A DNA stretch of 64,000 nt from Enterococcus sp. RIT-PI-f. Its GTDB lineage: Bacteria; Bacillota; Bacilli; Lactobacillales; Enterococcaceae. This document shows positions 7,997 through 21,100 of the stretch, in pieces (the first letter of the stretch is position 1; the number at the start of each line of letters is the position of its first letter). Location: the NCBI RefSeq assembly GCF_001297065.1, contig NZ_LHOX01000016.1, forward strand, positions 162,177-226,176, in the 5' to 3' direction. The notes beneath the pieces were generated by a model. It saw only the letters and a program-made list of their open reading frames with translations. It did not search any database and was not told the DNA's origin. The position numbers and the translations under genes were made by a program.

Positions 7997-8833
7997 ATGA
8001 ATGTAACAAAAGTGATCAATAACAACATTGTGATCTCTGAGAACGATGACCAGCAAGAATTGGTTGTCATGGGCAAAGGCTTAGGTTTTAAGCAAAAACC
8101 GGGTGATTTGATCGATGAAGCCAAAATCGAAAAAGTGTATCTCAGTACACAAGAATGGAATGTCACAAAACTAACGCAGTTACTTTCGTCAATACCGATC
8201 GAGCAAATACAGGTTGCGAATGAAATCATTAGCTTTGCCAAAGTTTCTTTAGGGAAAAAATTGAGCGAAAATTTGTTTCTCACGCTGACCGACCATATCA
8301 ATTATGCGATTGAGCGCTATCAAAATGGAATGGAGATCAAGAATGCGCTTCTGTGGGAAATCAAACGATTTTATAACCATGAATTTTTGATTGGAAAAGA
8401 AGCGTTATCGATCATAAAAAACCGCTTATTCGTTGATTTACCGGAAGATGAAGCCGGATTCATCGCCTTGCATATCGTGAATGCAGAGCTTGATATGGGA
8501 CAAGTGAGTCAAGTGTCAGAGATGGCAAAAATCATTCAACATATTTTAAATATCGTCAAATATCATTTTTCGATGGAACTTGATGAGTATTCATTGAATT
8601 ATGAACGCTTTGTCACACATCTTAAGTTTTTCGTCCAACGATTATTCAGCGGAACAAAATTAGATGATGCAGGGACTGGCAGTTTCATTTTCATGCTAAA
8701 AGATCGCTACATGAAAGAATATGCATGCGCGTTAAAGATCAGCGAGTATATCCAAAAAGAATTTGGGCGTCCGTTAGAAGAAGATGAATTGATTTATTTA
8801 ACCATTCATATCAAACGAATAACTAGCGAATAG
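7997..8833 (+). CDS. licT: BglG/LicT-family transcriptional antiterminator
   Basis: A 278-residue protein with the three-part LicT plan: RNA-binding CAT domain (about 1-55), PRD1 (about 65-170) and PRD2 (about 172-278). The PRD histidines phosphorylated by the PTS are present in TDHINYA and LHIVNAE (PRD1) and THLKFF and IHIKRI (PRD2). It binds RAT hairpins in mRNA and stops terminator formation when its cognate PTS transporter is busy with beta-glucosides. RAT sites lie before this gene and right at its stop codon, so both it and bglP are targets. The ribosome binding site (AGGAT, about 7984-7988) is poor, which keeps the protein low. Confidence 0.93.
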   Translation: MNVTKVINNNIVISENDDQQELVVMGKGLGFKQKPGDLIDEAKIEKVYLSTQEWNVTKLTQLLSSIPIEQIQVANEIISFAKVSLGKKLSENLFLTLTDHINYAIERYQNGMEIKNALLWEIKRFYNHEFLIGKEALSIIKNRLFVDLPEDEAGFIALHIVNAELDMGQVSQVSEMAKIIQHILNIVKYHFSMELDEYSLNYERFVTHLKFFVQRLFSGTKLDDAGTGSFIFMLKDRYMKEYACALKISEYIQKEFGRPLEEDELIYLTIHIKRITSE

Positions 8834-8856
8834 GATTGTTACTGGCTTGCCAGGCT

Positions 8857-8861
<5 letters not shown>
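8833..8861 (+). promoter_or_regulatory. RAT ahead of bglP
   Basis: GGATTGTTACTGG then CAGGCTATACC, beginning at the last base of the licT stop codon. Its last five bases (8857-8861) are also the first bases of the following terminator stem, so the two structures exclude each other, as required for antitermination. Confidence 0.9.
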
Positions 8862-10810
<1,949 letters not shown>

Positions 10811-10829
10811 TAGTCGAGTAGGAGGGTGA

Positions 10830-12269
<1,440 letters not shown>

Positions 12270-12284
12270 TCGTTCGATGAAGAG

Positions 12285-12330
12285 AACAACAAGACTCCCA
12301 CTACGAATAGGTAGCGGGAGTCTTGTTGTT
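12285..12330. terminator. Bidirectional terminator, GH1 / histidine kinase
   Basis: AACAACAAGACTCCC (12285-12299) and GGGAGTCTTGTTGTT (12316-12330) form a perfect 15-bp stem; the A-rich and T-rich ends let it work both ways. Confidence 0.85.
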
Positions 12331-14059
12331 AAAGGGCTGGATCATGGTTGCCTTGTTCATCAGCCATATGCTGCTTGATTGGCAGCAACAAGACCACGGA
12401 GGTTCCTTCATTTAAACGAGAGTGGACGGTTAAGCCGAATTTCGGGCCATACAACAGTTTGATTCGTTGGTCGATATTGTCTAATCCGATGCCGGAATAA
12501 TGGTCGAATGTTTGATTTTTCTGTTGTGTATCAGCTTCATTAAAACCAATACCATTATCGATCACCTCGATCTGCAATCCTTCTTTGGTTAGACGAGAAA
12601 AGATTTGGATATAGCCCATCACTTCAGCCGGAAAGGCATGGAGATAGGCATTTTCGATGATGGGTTGTAAGATCATCTTCGGTACCAGACTTTGCTCCGC
12701 GCCTTCATCTGTAAAGACCGTAGACTTGATTCGATCGCCGTAACGCACATTCATCAGTACAAAATAGTCTGTCACAATCGCCAATTCATCTTTCAATGGC
12801 ACGATTTCTTCTCGTTTAAACGTATGCCGCAGCAACTGAACAAAGCTGTCGATCGCTTGGGTTGCCTTTTCTTGTTCATTTTGCCAAATCAAAAATTTGA
12901 TCGCTGTCAAAGTATTATAGACAAAATGCGGTTGGATCTGCATTTGCAGCGAACGAATTTCAAATTTGCGTTTATCCGCTTCGGTCACCATTAAGTGATC
13001 GACATAAGAAGCGAGGTCTTCCAACATCAGATTATAGGCGCGACCGAGGGCACGGGTCTCATAAGTACCAGATAAGGTCACTTTTTCGCTAAAATCACCT
13101 TGCGTAACTGCGGGAATCTTATCGATCAGCTGATAAATCGGCTTGGTGATTTTGCGGATGATCCAAAAAGCAAATAAGCTAAAAAGTAAAATACTGATAA
13201 AAGAAATCATGACGGCTGGTTGGATCAGTTTCATATTCCGAACCAAATGGGTTTCATCCAACACATCATAAAACGTAAATTGATAAGAATATAGCGGCAA
13301 TTGATTGACGCTGGTTGCCGTTTTTTTAGCCACCAAAGCAGGATCAAAGCTTTCGCCTAAATATTGTTTTTCAGAACTGGAGAGCACTTGGTTGTCACTG
13401 TTGACGATATAGACGGCATGAAGCTGGATATTGAGTAACTGACTGTAAATCGACGCGAAATCTACCTCTTTCAAGAAAATCATGGCATAGCCAAAAATGG
13501 TGTTGTTTTTGATCAACTTCCGTACATACATGAGCCCAGGATAATCGGCAGTCGAGGTACTCAGACCCGCTTCTAAATAATAGTATTGACTGATCGCGGG
13601 ATCAGTATTGATCTGTTCCACGAAGCTACTAGACAAAAAATCTTCGACTGATTGATTTCGTACCGCATCATTTTGAAAGAACGTTCGGCCATTGACCCCA
13701 ATCAGCACTAAATTGGAGGGAATATCTTGAAACAGGGAGCGGGTGTCTTGTAGTTGATCATTTAATTCCAAAATGGTGCGTCCTTGATTTAATTCCCCTT
13801 TCAAATAGCTTTCTACGGCTTTGCTTTCGTCCACGATATCAAAGATTCGATTGATATTGTCATTCAAACGTTCATAATCTTCTTGGATCTTTTCTAAAAG
13901 AAGTTCGTTGGAACTTTGGTAAGAAGCGACATAGGCATCTTTGGAACGACCGTAGATCACAGCGACGGTTAATAGACAGACACTGATCACGCCAACGACA
14001 ACAAAAAGAAAGATTCGGGCAAACAACTCATTTTCTTTGATCCAATTGCGCCATTTCAT
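12329..14059 (-). CDS. YesM-type sensor histidine kinase
   Basis: A 576-residue kinase: membrane segment (about 14-36), extracellular sensor (37-278), second membrane segment (about 280-301), HAMP (302-355), then a His_kinase/HATPase module. The phospho-acceptor His378 lies in QMQIQPHFVYNTL; ATP-binding boxes are IIENAYLHAF, VIDNGIGF and GIGLDNIDQR. This LytS/YesM class usually senses extracellular carbohydrates. It overlaps the upstream response-regulator gene by 4 bp and points away from the ABC sugar importer, its likely target. Confidence 0.9.
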   Translation of the reverse strand: MKWRNWIKENELFARIFLFVVVGVISVCLLTVAVIYGRSKDAYVASYQSSNELLLEKIQEDYERLNDNINRIFDIVDESKAVESYLKGELNQGRTILELNDQLQDTRSLFQDIPSNLVLIGVNGRTFFQNDAVRNQSVEDFLSSSFVEQINTDPAISQYYYLEAGLSTSTADYPGLMYVRKLIKNNTIFGYAMIFLKEVDFASIYSQLLNIQLHAVYIVNSDNQVLSSSEKQYLGESFDPALVAKKTATSVNQLPLYSYQFTFYDVLDETHLVRNMKLIQPAVMISFISILLFSLFAFWIIRKITKPIYQLIDKIPAVTQGDFSEKVTLSGTYETRALGRAYNLMLEDLASYVDHLMVTEADKRKFEIRSLQMQIQPHFVYNTLTAIKFLIWQNEQEKATQAIDSFVQLLRHTFKREEIVPLKDELAIVTDYFVLMNVRYGDRIKSTVFTDEGAEQSLVPKMILQPIIENAYLHAFPAEVMGYIQIFSRLTKEGLQIEVIDNGIGFNEADTQQKNQTFDHYSGIGLDNIDQRIKLLYGPKFGLTVHSRLNEGTSVVLLLPIKQHMADEQGNHDPAL

Positions 14060-15582
14060 AGTTGATTCATCCTACGGTATTTGGAAGGCGTCATTTGGAA
14101 TTCTTTTTTAAAGATACGAGAGAAATAACTGATATCAGAATAACCGATTGCCTGACTGATTTCTGATAAGTTCAAATCAGATTTGACTAGCAGTTCTTTG
14201 GCTTTTTCTAGACGAATGTTTTTCAAATAATCTGAAAAACTCATGGTTAATTTCGAAGACAAGAACGCAGACAAATATGTGTAACTGAAATGAAACGTGT
14301 CCGCCAATTCCGACAAAGACAAACTTTTCATATAATTGTCATGGATGAATCTTTGGATCGATACCAATAGATCGTCTTCATCTAATGGCGACAATGGGGT
14401 CAGTTGTTCCCGGATCGCTTCGATGGTCTTTAGCAATAAATCAGAGAAATCTTCTAAGTACCTAACTGTGGCAACTTCCCGCAAGAATTGATGCTTGATC
14501 TGACTAAAAGCCGCTTCATTCGGAAATTCTTCTTCCAAGCGAGAAAGCAATGTGTAAAAAATACTGCCGGCTTGTTGTTTTAAGACACCGGGTTCAACAT
14601 TTGAAATGATCATCTCATTAAAAAATTCTTCGATGCGGGCGATACCCAACAAGAAATTGTTATCTAGTAATGCCCGCAAGAATTTCTTTGTATCAAATCG
14701 TTCACTTGTCAGGTATGGGAATAATTCATGCTCAAATACCAAGCGCTGGCGCTTATAAAAAAAATATTGACCGCGGCTTTTTTCTTTCAATTGTAGGTAG
14801 GATGTCCGCAATTGATCAATTTTGTGAAAAGCATTGCCTAAAGTAAAAAATGCGTCTGGTTCGGTATAGGTCAACTGCAGCAAACATTGTTTTAAAGATG
14901 TGCCAATGTCAAGATGCTGTGGCCCACATATCAATAACCCAGCATCGTTGTTGCTTGTGCGAAAGGGCAATGTCCGTAATTTTGGCTCAGATTGCGCGAA
15001 TTCATTCAGGGCATGAAACAGTTGCTGATTTGATTGGAAATGGCGCAAGTTTGTATAAAGCAGCTGATAATCTGCCGGTGTAAGGGTTGGGTTCAAATAA
15101 GCATCTATCGGTTGGAGTGATTCTTCATAGCCGGCCAAATAACGGTTCAACGCCTCCTGTAATTGTGTTTCTTCGGAAATCGATCCTTGACTGTGACTGA
15201 TTTTTTTGGCAATTTTGCCGAGTGTCTGCAATAAAGATGCCGGCGTCAAGGTTGGCTTCAATAAGTAATCAAGAGCACCATTCTTAAATGCTTGACTCAC
15301 ATACTGAAAATCATCATAGCTGCTCAAAACCAGAAAATGGACCTCCGGGTATTGCTGTTGTATCACTGTGGTCAACTGAATGCCGTCCATTTGCGGCATT
15401 TTCAAGTCGGTGATCACAATGTCAGGTTGCAACGTTTGAATCTGATGTAAAGCTTCTTCCCCGTTTGCCGCATCCCCCAGCAAACGGAAACCTTCTTGTT
15501 CCCAACGAATCATATGTTTCAATCCATCACGGATCGTCGCCTCATCATCGACGATTAATACTGTATGTAAATTAGCCATCAA
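14056..15582 (-). CDS. YesN-type response regulator with AraC DNA-binding domain
   Basis: A 508-residue protein: receiver domain (about 6-125) with phospho-acceptor Asp59 in ITDLKMPQMDG and a conserved late Lys in DYLLKP; a helical middle of about 270 residues; a C-terminal AraC/XylS domain with two helix-turn-helices (about 405-505, ending SRIFKKEFQMTPSKYR). It is the first gene of the two-component operon and is divergent from the sugar-binding lipoprotein gene, 169 bp away, which it probably activates. A cre site lies just upstream. Confidence 0.9.
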   Translation of the reverse strand: MMANLHTVLIVDDEATIRDGLKHMIRWEQEGFRLLGDAANGEEALHQIQTLQPDIVITDLKMPQMDGIQLTTVIQQQYPEVHFLVLSSYDDFQYVSQAFKNGALDYLLKPTLTPASLLQTLGKIAKKISHSQGSISEETQLQEALNRYLAGYEESLQPIDAYLNPTLTPADYQLLYTNLRHFQSNQQLFHALNEFAQSEPKLRTLPFRTSNNDAGLLICGPQHLDIGTSLKQCLLQLTYTEPDAFFTLGNAFHKIDQLRTSYLQLKEKSRGQYFFYKRQRLVFEHELFPYLTSERFDTKKFLRALLDNNFLLGIARIEEFFNEMIISNVEPGVLKQQAGSIFYTLLSRLEEEFPNEAAFSQIKHQFLREVATVRYLEDFSDLLLKTIEAIREQLTPLSPLDEDDLLVSIQRFIHDNYMKSLSLSELADTFHFSYTYLSAFLSSKLTMSFSDYLKNIRLEKAKELLVKSDLNLSEISQAIGYSDISYFSRIFKKEFQMTPSKYRRMNQL

Positions 15583-15609
15583 AAATACCCCCTATTTCTT
15601 CTATTTTAA

Positions 15610-15624
15610 TATAAACGCTTTCAA
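15610..15624 (-). promoter_or_regulatory. CcpA cre site upstream of the two-component genes
   Basis: On the minus strand this reads TTGAAAGCGTTTATA, matching the cre form WTGAAARCGYTTWNN at every fixed position. It lies 28 bp before the response-regulator start codon, so CcpA bound here should repress the system when glucose is present. Confidence 0.7.
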
Positions 15625-15688
15625 AAAAGATAGCTATTGGTAAATTTTTTCTTTTTTTGGACAATTTTAGTAAGCTCTTTCAAGGTTA

Positions 15689-15718
15689 TTGAATGCGGTT
15701 ACAGATTCGATGTATAGT
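15689..15718 (+). promoter_or_regulatory. Promoter with overlapping cre, sugar ABC operon
   Basis: TTGAAT (15689-15694), an 18-bp spacer and TATAGT (15713-15718). A cre-like TGAATGCGGTTACA (15690-15703) covers the -35 box and fits TGWNANCGNTNWCA with one mismatch, so catabolite repression by promoter blocking is expected. Confidence 0.6.
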
Positions 15719-15751
15719 AAGGATGTAATAAATAAGGAAAGAGGGATAGAA

Positions 15752-17041
15752 ATGAAAAAATTGATAACTTCTATTGTAACGGCAGCAGCGCTTTTGACTT
15801 TGGCGGCTTGTGGCAGCAGTGGATCTAGTTCTGGAGATTCGGGTGGTTCTTCTGATAAAGTGACTGTTTGGGCTTGGGATGAAACCTTTAATATCAAAGC
15901 AGTAAATGAAGCCATCAAAGTATATGAGAATGATGATGTCGATGTTGAAGTCGTGACGATGTCACAAGATGATATCGTGCAAAAACTAAATACCAGCTTG
16001 GCTTCAGGGAATACGGATGGCTTGCCAAATATCGTTTTAATTGAAGATTACCGTATCCAAGGGTATCTATCCTCTTATCCAGATGCATTTAGTGACTTGA
16101 CGGACATCGTCAATGAAGATGATTTTTCCAGCTATAAATTTGCGGTCAATAAAGTTGATGATGTGATTTATGGCGTGCCGTTTGACAGTGGTGTGGCTGG
16201 ATTATTCTACCGCACAGATTACTTAGCAGATGCTGGGTACGAAGCAGCTGACTTAGAAGATATTACCTGGGATGATTTCATCCAAATCGCCAAAGATGTC
16301 AAACAAAAAACTGGCCATCCAATGATGTCGCTGGATCCAAGTGACTTAGGCTTGGCACGGATCATTATGCAGTCTGCTGGTGAATGGTATACCGGTGAAG
16401 ATGGAACAACAGTAACGATCAAAGACAATGAATCCTTCAAAGCAGGATTGAATGTGTTGGCGACACTATTGAATGAAGGTTTGGTTGAGCAAGTATCTGA
16501 TTGGGATGGCGGCGTCAACGCGGTACAATCAGGGAATACCGCTTCTGCACCAACAGGCGCGTGGTACTCAAGCACGATCCAAGGTGCTGAAGATCAAAGC
16601 GGCAAATGGGCGATTGCACCAATTCCATCTATTGCAGGCAACAGCAACTCGGTCAATGCATCTAGTATCGGCGGTGCCGGCTGGTATGTCATCAAAGGTG
16701 TGGATGGCGAAGACAATGCCAAAGACTTCTTAGATAAAACATTTGCATCGAACAAAGAATTGATGGGTACGTTGGCAACTGAGATTGGGTTAGTATCGAC
16801 AATGAATGCCGCTGAAGAAACAGAAGAATATACATCCGGTTTGGACTTCTACGGCGGTCAAAAAGTCTTCCAAGATTTCTCTCAATGGTCACAAGAAATC
16901 CCAGCTGTAAACTACGGCAACCATACCTATGCCATCGAGTCTGTCTTGACTGAAAGCTTGCAACGGGTCATCAATGGCGAAGATATCGATAAAGTATTAG
17001 AAGATGCACAAACACAAGTAGAAGCACAGATTGCAAACTAA
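15752..17041 (+). CDS. Sugar ABC transporter substrate-binding lipoprotein
   Basis: A 429-residue extracellular binding protein (CUT1 type). It opens with a lipoprotein signal, MKKLITSIVTAAALL followed by LAAC; the lipid-anchored Cys is residue 20. A Ser/Gly linker and a two-lobe periplasmic-binding fold follow. ATG 15752 is preceded by AGGAAAGAGG; the open frame to 15689 would bury the signal and the promoter. It is the first gene of an importer whose neighbours are two permeases and an alpha-galactosidase, so alpha-galactosides (raffinose, melibiose, stachyose) are the likely ligands. Confidence 0.88.
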   Translation: MKKLITSIVTAAALLTLAACGSSGSSSGDSGGSSDKVTVWAWDETFNIKAVNEAIKVYENDDVDVEVVTMSQDDIVQKLNTSLASGNTDGLPNIVLIEDYRIQGYLSSYPDAFSDLTDIVNEDDFSSYKFAVNKVDDVIYGVPFDSGVAGLFYRTDYLADAGYEAADLEDITWDDFIQIAKDVKQKTGHPMMSLDPSDLGLARIIMQSAGEWYTGEDGTTVTIKDNESFKAGLNVLATLLNEGLVEQVSDWDGGVNAVQSGNTASAPTGAWYSSTIQGAEDQSGKWAIAPIPSIAGNSNSVNASSIGGAGWYVIKGVDGEDNAKDFLDKTFASNKELMGTLATEIGLVSTMNAAEETEEYTSGLDFYGGQKVFQDFSQWSQEIPAVNYGNHTYAIESVLTESLQRVINGEDIDKVLEDAQTQVEAQIAN

Positions 17042-17054
17042 TCGAACAACTTTG

Positions 17055-17084
17055 CAGAAACTCGTGAGCAATCGCGAGTTTCTG
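17055..17084 (+). terminator. Hairpin between binding-protein and permease genes
   Basis: CAGAAACTCG and CGAGTTTCTG form a perfect 10-bp stem with a 10-base loop and no real T-run. It is more likely an mRNA 3' stabiliser or leaky attenuator, giving more binding protein than permease, than a full stop. Confidence 0.5.
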
Positions 17085-17102
17085 TGTTAAGGAGGAAACA
17101 CC

Positions 17103-17978
17103 ATGAAAAATAAATCAAAAAATTGGTTTGCCAATGGCAATGCATTTATCACATTACCGGTTATTTTGATCTCAGCATTGGTCTTTATCCCAATGATCTC
17201 AGCGTTATTTACATCTTTTCAATCAGGTACACCAACGGCCATGACCTTCAATGGGTTGGGGAATTATCAGCGAATGCTGACGGATTCTACCTTTAAAAAA
17301 GCCTTTGGCAATACGTTTTTATACTTATTGATCCAAGTACCTATCATGCTCTTTTTGGCATTGGTCGTGTCGAACATACTAAATGACAAAAAATTAAAGT
17401 TCAAAGGATTATTCAGAACAGCCTTGTTCTTGCCTTGTATCACCTCGTTGGTTTCGTATTCATTGATCATGAAAAGCTTGTTCTCAGCTAATGGCTTGGT
17501 CAATAATTTCTTGACGCAGATCAATGTGATCGATACACCGATCCAATGGTTGACCGATCCATTTTGGGCCAAAGTCTTGATCATTTTTGCCATTACTTGG
17601 CGCTGGACCGGTTACAACATGATTTTCTTCATTTCTGGTATGCAAAATATTGAACCTAGTATCTATGAAGCTGCCGAAATCGACGGTGCCTCAAAATGGG
17701 ACCAATTTTTCAAGATTACGATTCCCAATTTGCGACCAATTATTCTTTTCACGACCATCACTTCAACGATCGGTACCTTGCAATTATTTGACGAAGTCCA
17801 AAACATCACAGGCGGCGGCCCTGCAAACGCGACGACGACATTGTCGCAGTATATCTATAACTTGAGTTACAAGTTTACGCCAAACTTTGGCTATGCCGCA
17901 GCGGTTTCCTTTGTGATCGTGATTGCGATCGTGATCTTGTCGATCATCCAAACCAAAATAGGAGGGAAAGAAAATTGA
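17103..17978 (+). CDS. Sugar ABC transporter permease 1 (MalF/MsmF type)
   Basis: A 291-residue permease with six membrane segments and the EAA motif YEAAEIDGASKWDQFFKITI (about residues 186-205), where the ATPase docks. It is the UgpA/MsmF-like half. Strong AAGGAGG before ATG 17103. Its TGA overlaps the TTG start of the second permease, so translation is coupled. Confidence 0.9.
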   Translation: MKNKSKNWFANGNAFITLPVILISALVFIPMISALFTSFQSGTPTAMTFNGLGNYQRMLTDSTFKKAFGNTFLYLLIQVPIMLFLALVVSNILNDKKLKFKGLFRTALFLPCITSLVSYSLIMKSLFSANGLVNNFLTQINVIDTPIQWLTDPFWAKVLIIFAITWRWTGYNMIFFISGMQNIEPSIYEAAEIDGASKWDQFFKITIPNLRPIILFTTITSTIGTLQLFDEVQNITGGGPANATTTLSQYIYNLSYKFTPNFGYAAAVSFVIVIAIVILSIIQTKIGGKEN

Positions 17979-18796
17979 AAACTTTATCACTGACACTCAA
18001 ATATCTCTTTTTATGTATCCTGGCTTTCATCTCGATTTTCCCTTTTGTGTGGATGATCTTAGGCATGACCAATCAAACCTTTGATATCGTTGCAGGGAAA
18101 ATAATGATTGGTGACCAATTGGTCATCAACTTCCAAAACTTATTTGCCTCAGATCTTAATTTTACCCGTGCCCTTGGAAACTCCGCCTTCATCGCTGTGA
18201 TCACGACGATCTTTGCGCTGCTCTTTTCATCCATGGCAGGGTATGGATTTGAAATTTATCGAACCAAAACCAAAGACCGTATTTTCAATATTTTGCTCTT
18301 GTCGATGATGGTGCCTTTTGCGGCATTGATGATTCCCTTGTATCGGATGTTCAGTAAGCTGAGCGGCACACCGATCGGGATCAACACCTTTGCTGTTGTG
18401 ATCTTACCGTCTGTATGTACTGCGTTCTTGATTTTCTTCTTCCGGCAGAATATCAAAGCTTTTCCGAAAGAATTGGTGGAAGCTGCTCGGATCGATGGAT
18501 TGAACGAATTGAGTATTTTCTTGAGAGTCTATATGCCGACAGCCAAAAATACCTATGCGGCAGCGGCGATCATTACATTTATGAATAGTTGGAACAATTA
18601 CTTGTGGCCATTGGTCGCTTTGCAATCACCGGACAAACGGACAGTGCCATTGGTTCTATCGGCAATGGGTGCCTCGTATACACCAGATTACGGCATGATG
18701 ATGTGCGGGATCGTGATCGCTACTTTGCCGACAGCCATTATTTTCTTTGTTCTGCAAAAACAATTTGTACAAGGTATGCTAGGTTCTGTGAAATAA
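17975..18796 (+). CDS. Sugar ABC transporter permease 2 (MalG/MsmG type)
   Basis: A 273-residue permease with six membrane segments and the EAA loop VEAARIDGLNELSIFLRVYM. It starts with TTG at 17975, which overlaps the previous stop (TTGA), nine bases behind AGGAGGG (17960-17966). No ATPase gene accompanies the two permeases; CUT1 importers of lactic acid bacteria commonly borrow a shared MsmK-type ATPase encoded elsewhere. Confidence 0.9.
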   Translation: MKTLSLTLKYLFLCILAFISIFPFVWMILGMTNQTFDIVAGKIMIGDQLVINFQNLFASDLNFTRALGNSAFIAVITTIFALLFSSMAGYGFEIYRTKTKDRIFNILLLSMMVPFAALMIPLYRMFSKLSGTPIGINTFAVVILPSVCTAFLIFFFRQNIKAFPKELVEAARIDGLNELSIFLRVYMPTAKNTYAAAAIITFMNSWNNYLWPLVALQSPDKRTVPLVLSAMGASYTPDYGMMMCGIVIATLPTAIIFFVLQKQFVQGMLGSVK

Positions 18797-18826
18797 CCAT
18801 GACTAAACAGCTAGAAAGGATATCCC

Positions 18827-21022
18827 ATGATTACATTTGATCAAACGAATCATATTTTTCACTTAAGCAATGGGCGGATCAGTTATGTGATGCAGATCGA
18901 AGAAGGCGGCAATCTTGCCCATATCTATTATGGCAAGTATCTGGCCCATTATTCTGGCGGGTATCGTTATCCCCGCATCGATCGGTCTTTTTCGCCAAAT
19001 CCGCCAGGAAGTAAAGACCGTTTGTTTTCATTAGACACATTGATGATGGAGTTTCCCGGCAATGGCTTTGGCGATTTCCGCGAAGCAGCCTATGACATTG
19101 GGCATCAAAATGGCAGCCATGTGACCCATTTTGTCTATCAAGGACATGAAATCATGCAAGGCAAACCAGTGTTGGCAGGCTTGCCTCAAACCTATGGAGA
19201 TGCTGACGCAATCGAGACTTTGTGCCTGTCCCTCATAGATGAAACGGCCAAACTGGAGCTGAAGTTGTCTTACTCGATTTTTTCTGATACCGCAGCGATC
19301 GTACGCTCTAGTCAGTTGATCAACCACCATGAGCAGCAAGTGCGGATCGAACAATTCGCCAGCCAATCGATCGACTTTCCCAATCGTCCGCTAGATTTGA
19401 TTCATCTTCATGGTGCTTGGGCACGGGAACGTCAAATGACCCGTGAATCGATTCAGATCGGCACCAAGCGCTTGGACAGCAAACGAGGATCCAGCAGTCA
19501 TCAGCAAAATCCCTTCAGTATCTTAGCAGATCCGCAAACCAACGAAGTCCAAGGCACATGCTTTGGTTTTAGCTTGATTTATAGCGGCAGTCATGAAACG
19601 GTCATTGAACGAGATCCCTATCAGCAAACGAGAGTGATCATGGGCATCAATCGTGACCATTTCAATTGGCAGCTCAATCAAGGAGACATCTTCCAAGCGC
19701 CTGAAGTTGTGCTAGCGTACAGTGATCAAGGCTTGAACCAATTATCCCATGTATACCATGACTTTTATGACCAGCATTTGATTCGCGGCAACTTCAAAAA
19801 CAAAGAACGCCCAATCTTGATCAACAATTGGGAAGCCACTTACTTTGATTTTGATGAAGATAAATTGGACCACTTAGTGGACGAAGCCAAAGCACTAGGC
19901 ATCGAACTTTTTGTGTTAGATGATGGCTGGTTTGGTCAGCGGGAAGATGATCAGACATCCCTTGGTGATTGGTTCGAAAACGAAGGGAAATTGGCCTCAG
20001 GGCTTGCAGGATTTGCCAAGAAAGTCAAAGACCGCGGGCTGCAATTTGGGTTGTGGTTAGAACCAGAAATGGTTTCTGGCGATAGTGAATTGTATCGCAG
20101 CCACCCTGAATGGCGCTTAGAAGTTCCGCAGCGCCAACCAGCATTGAGCCGCAGTCAATATGTGTTAGATTTTTCACGGCAAGATGTCCGTGACCACATC
20201 TATCAACAGTTGCAAAAGCTGTTTGATCGTGTGCCGATCGACTACATCAAATGGGATATGAACCGCAATATGTCCGATGTCTATTCCTTGCTGCTGGACC
20301 CAGCCCAGCAAGGAGAAGTCGCCCATCGCTATATGCTAGGGTTGTATGACTTTCTGGAAAAATTGACAACGGCCTATCCACAGATTCTATTTGAAGGTTG
20401 TTCTGGTGGTGGGGGACGGTTTGACCCAGGTTTCTTATATTACATGCCGCAGATTTGGACCAGCGACAACACCGATGCCATTGCTCGGCTGAAGATCCAG
20501 TATGGCACCAGCTTGGTTTATCCACCGTCAACCATGGGATCCCATGTGTCAGCCGTGCCGAATCATCAGACCCATCGCATCACGGATCTCTCCATTAGAG
20601 GACATGTGGCGATGTCAGGATTATTGGGGTATGAACTAGATCTGACCCAATTGACGACAGCTGAGAAAACAGCCATCAAAGAGCAAATCCATGTCTATAA
20701 GGAACATCGACACTTGCTGCAATTTGGCAGATTTGTCCGCTTGCTGAGTCCGTTTGAAGGCAACGATACAGCCTGGATGTATATCAGTCAGGATCGATCG
20801 GAAGCTATGGTCTTTTATTTCCGTGTGTTAGCTGAAGCTTCCGCGCCATTGGTGACATTGAAATTGCAAGGCTTAGATGCTGAGAAACAATACGCGTCCG
20901 ACTTGGGGATCCAGGGTGGGGATGAGTTGATGCAGATCGGCTTCTACGTGGATCCGCACTTGGCAGGAGACTATGCTTCTCAGATGTACCATTTCAAAGC
21001 GATCGATAAGCCCGAGATGTGA
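18827..21022 (+). CDS. Alpha-galactosidase (GH36)
   Basis: A 731-residue cytoplasmic enzyme, the full length of bacterial GH36 alpha-galactosidases. It has an N-terminal beta-supersandwich (about 1-320), a TIM barrel (about 325-640) and a C-terminal beta domain. Nucleophile Asp477 lies in YIKWDMNRNMSD and acid/base Asp547 in IWTSDNTDA; the FEGCSGGGGRFD loop binds substrate. No signal peptide, so it acts on imported sugars. It is the last gene of the importer operon, 30 bp after permease 2, and removes terminal alpha-1,6-galactose from raffinose-type sugars. Confidence 0.93.
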   Translation: MITFDQTNHIFHLSNGRISYVMQIEEGGNLAHIYYGKYLAHYSGGYRYPRIDRSFSPNPPGSKDRLFSLDTLMMEFPGNGFGDFREAAYDIGHQNGSHVTHFVYQGHEIMQGKPVLAGLPQTYGDADAIETLCLSLIDETAKLELKLSYSIFSDTAAIVRSSQLINHHEQQVRIEQFASQSIDFPNRPLDLIHLHGAWARERQMTRESIQIGTKRLDSKRGSSSHQQNPFSILADPQTNEVQGTCFGFSLIYSGSHETVIERDPYQQTRVIMGINRDHFNWQLNQGDIFQAPEVVLAYSDQGLNQLSHVYHDFYDQHLIRGNFKNKERPILINNWEATYFDFDEDKLDHLVDEAKALGIELFVLDDGWFGQREDDQTSLGDWFENEGKLASGLAGFAKKVKDRGLQFGLWLEPEMVSGDSELYRSHPEWRLEVPQRQPALSRSQYVLDFSRQDVRDHIYQQLQKLFDRVPIDYIKWDMNRNMSDVYSLLLDPAQQGEVAHRYMLGLYDFLEKLTTAYPQILFEGCSGGGGRFDPGFLYYMPQIWTSDNTDAIARLKIQYGTSLVYPPSTMGSHVSAVPNHQTHRITDLSIRGHVAMSGLLGYELDLTQLTTAEKTAIKEQIHVYKEHRHLLQFGRFVRLLSPFEGNDTAWMYISQDRSEAMVFYFRVLAEASAPLVTLKLQGLDAEKQYASDLGIQGGDELMQIGFYVDPHLAGDYASQMYHFKAIDKPEM

Positions 21023-21050
21023 GCAGACAGTATCAAACATATGCATAACC

Positions 21051-21093
21051 AAAACAAGGACTGAAAGGAAGCTTTCAGCCCTTGTTTTTGGTT
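21051..21093 (+). terminator. Rho-independent terminator of the alpha-galactoside operon
   Basis: AACAAGG and TGAAAG pair with CTTTCA and CCTTGTT in one long stem, followed by T-runs. Confidence 0.85.
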
Positions 21094-21100
21094 CTTTTTT

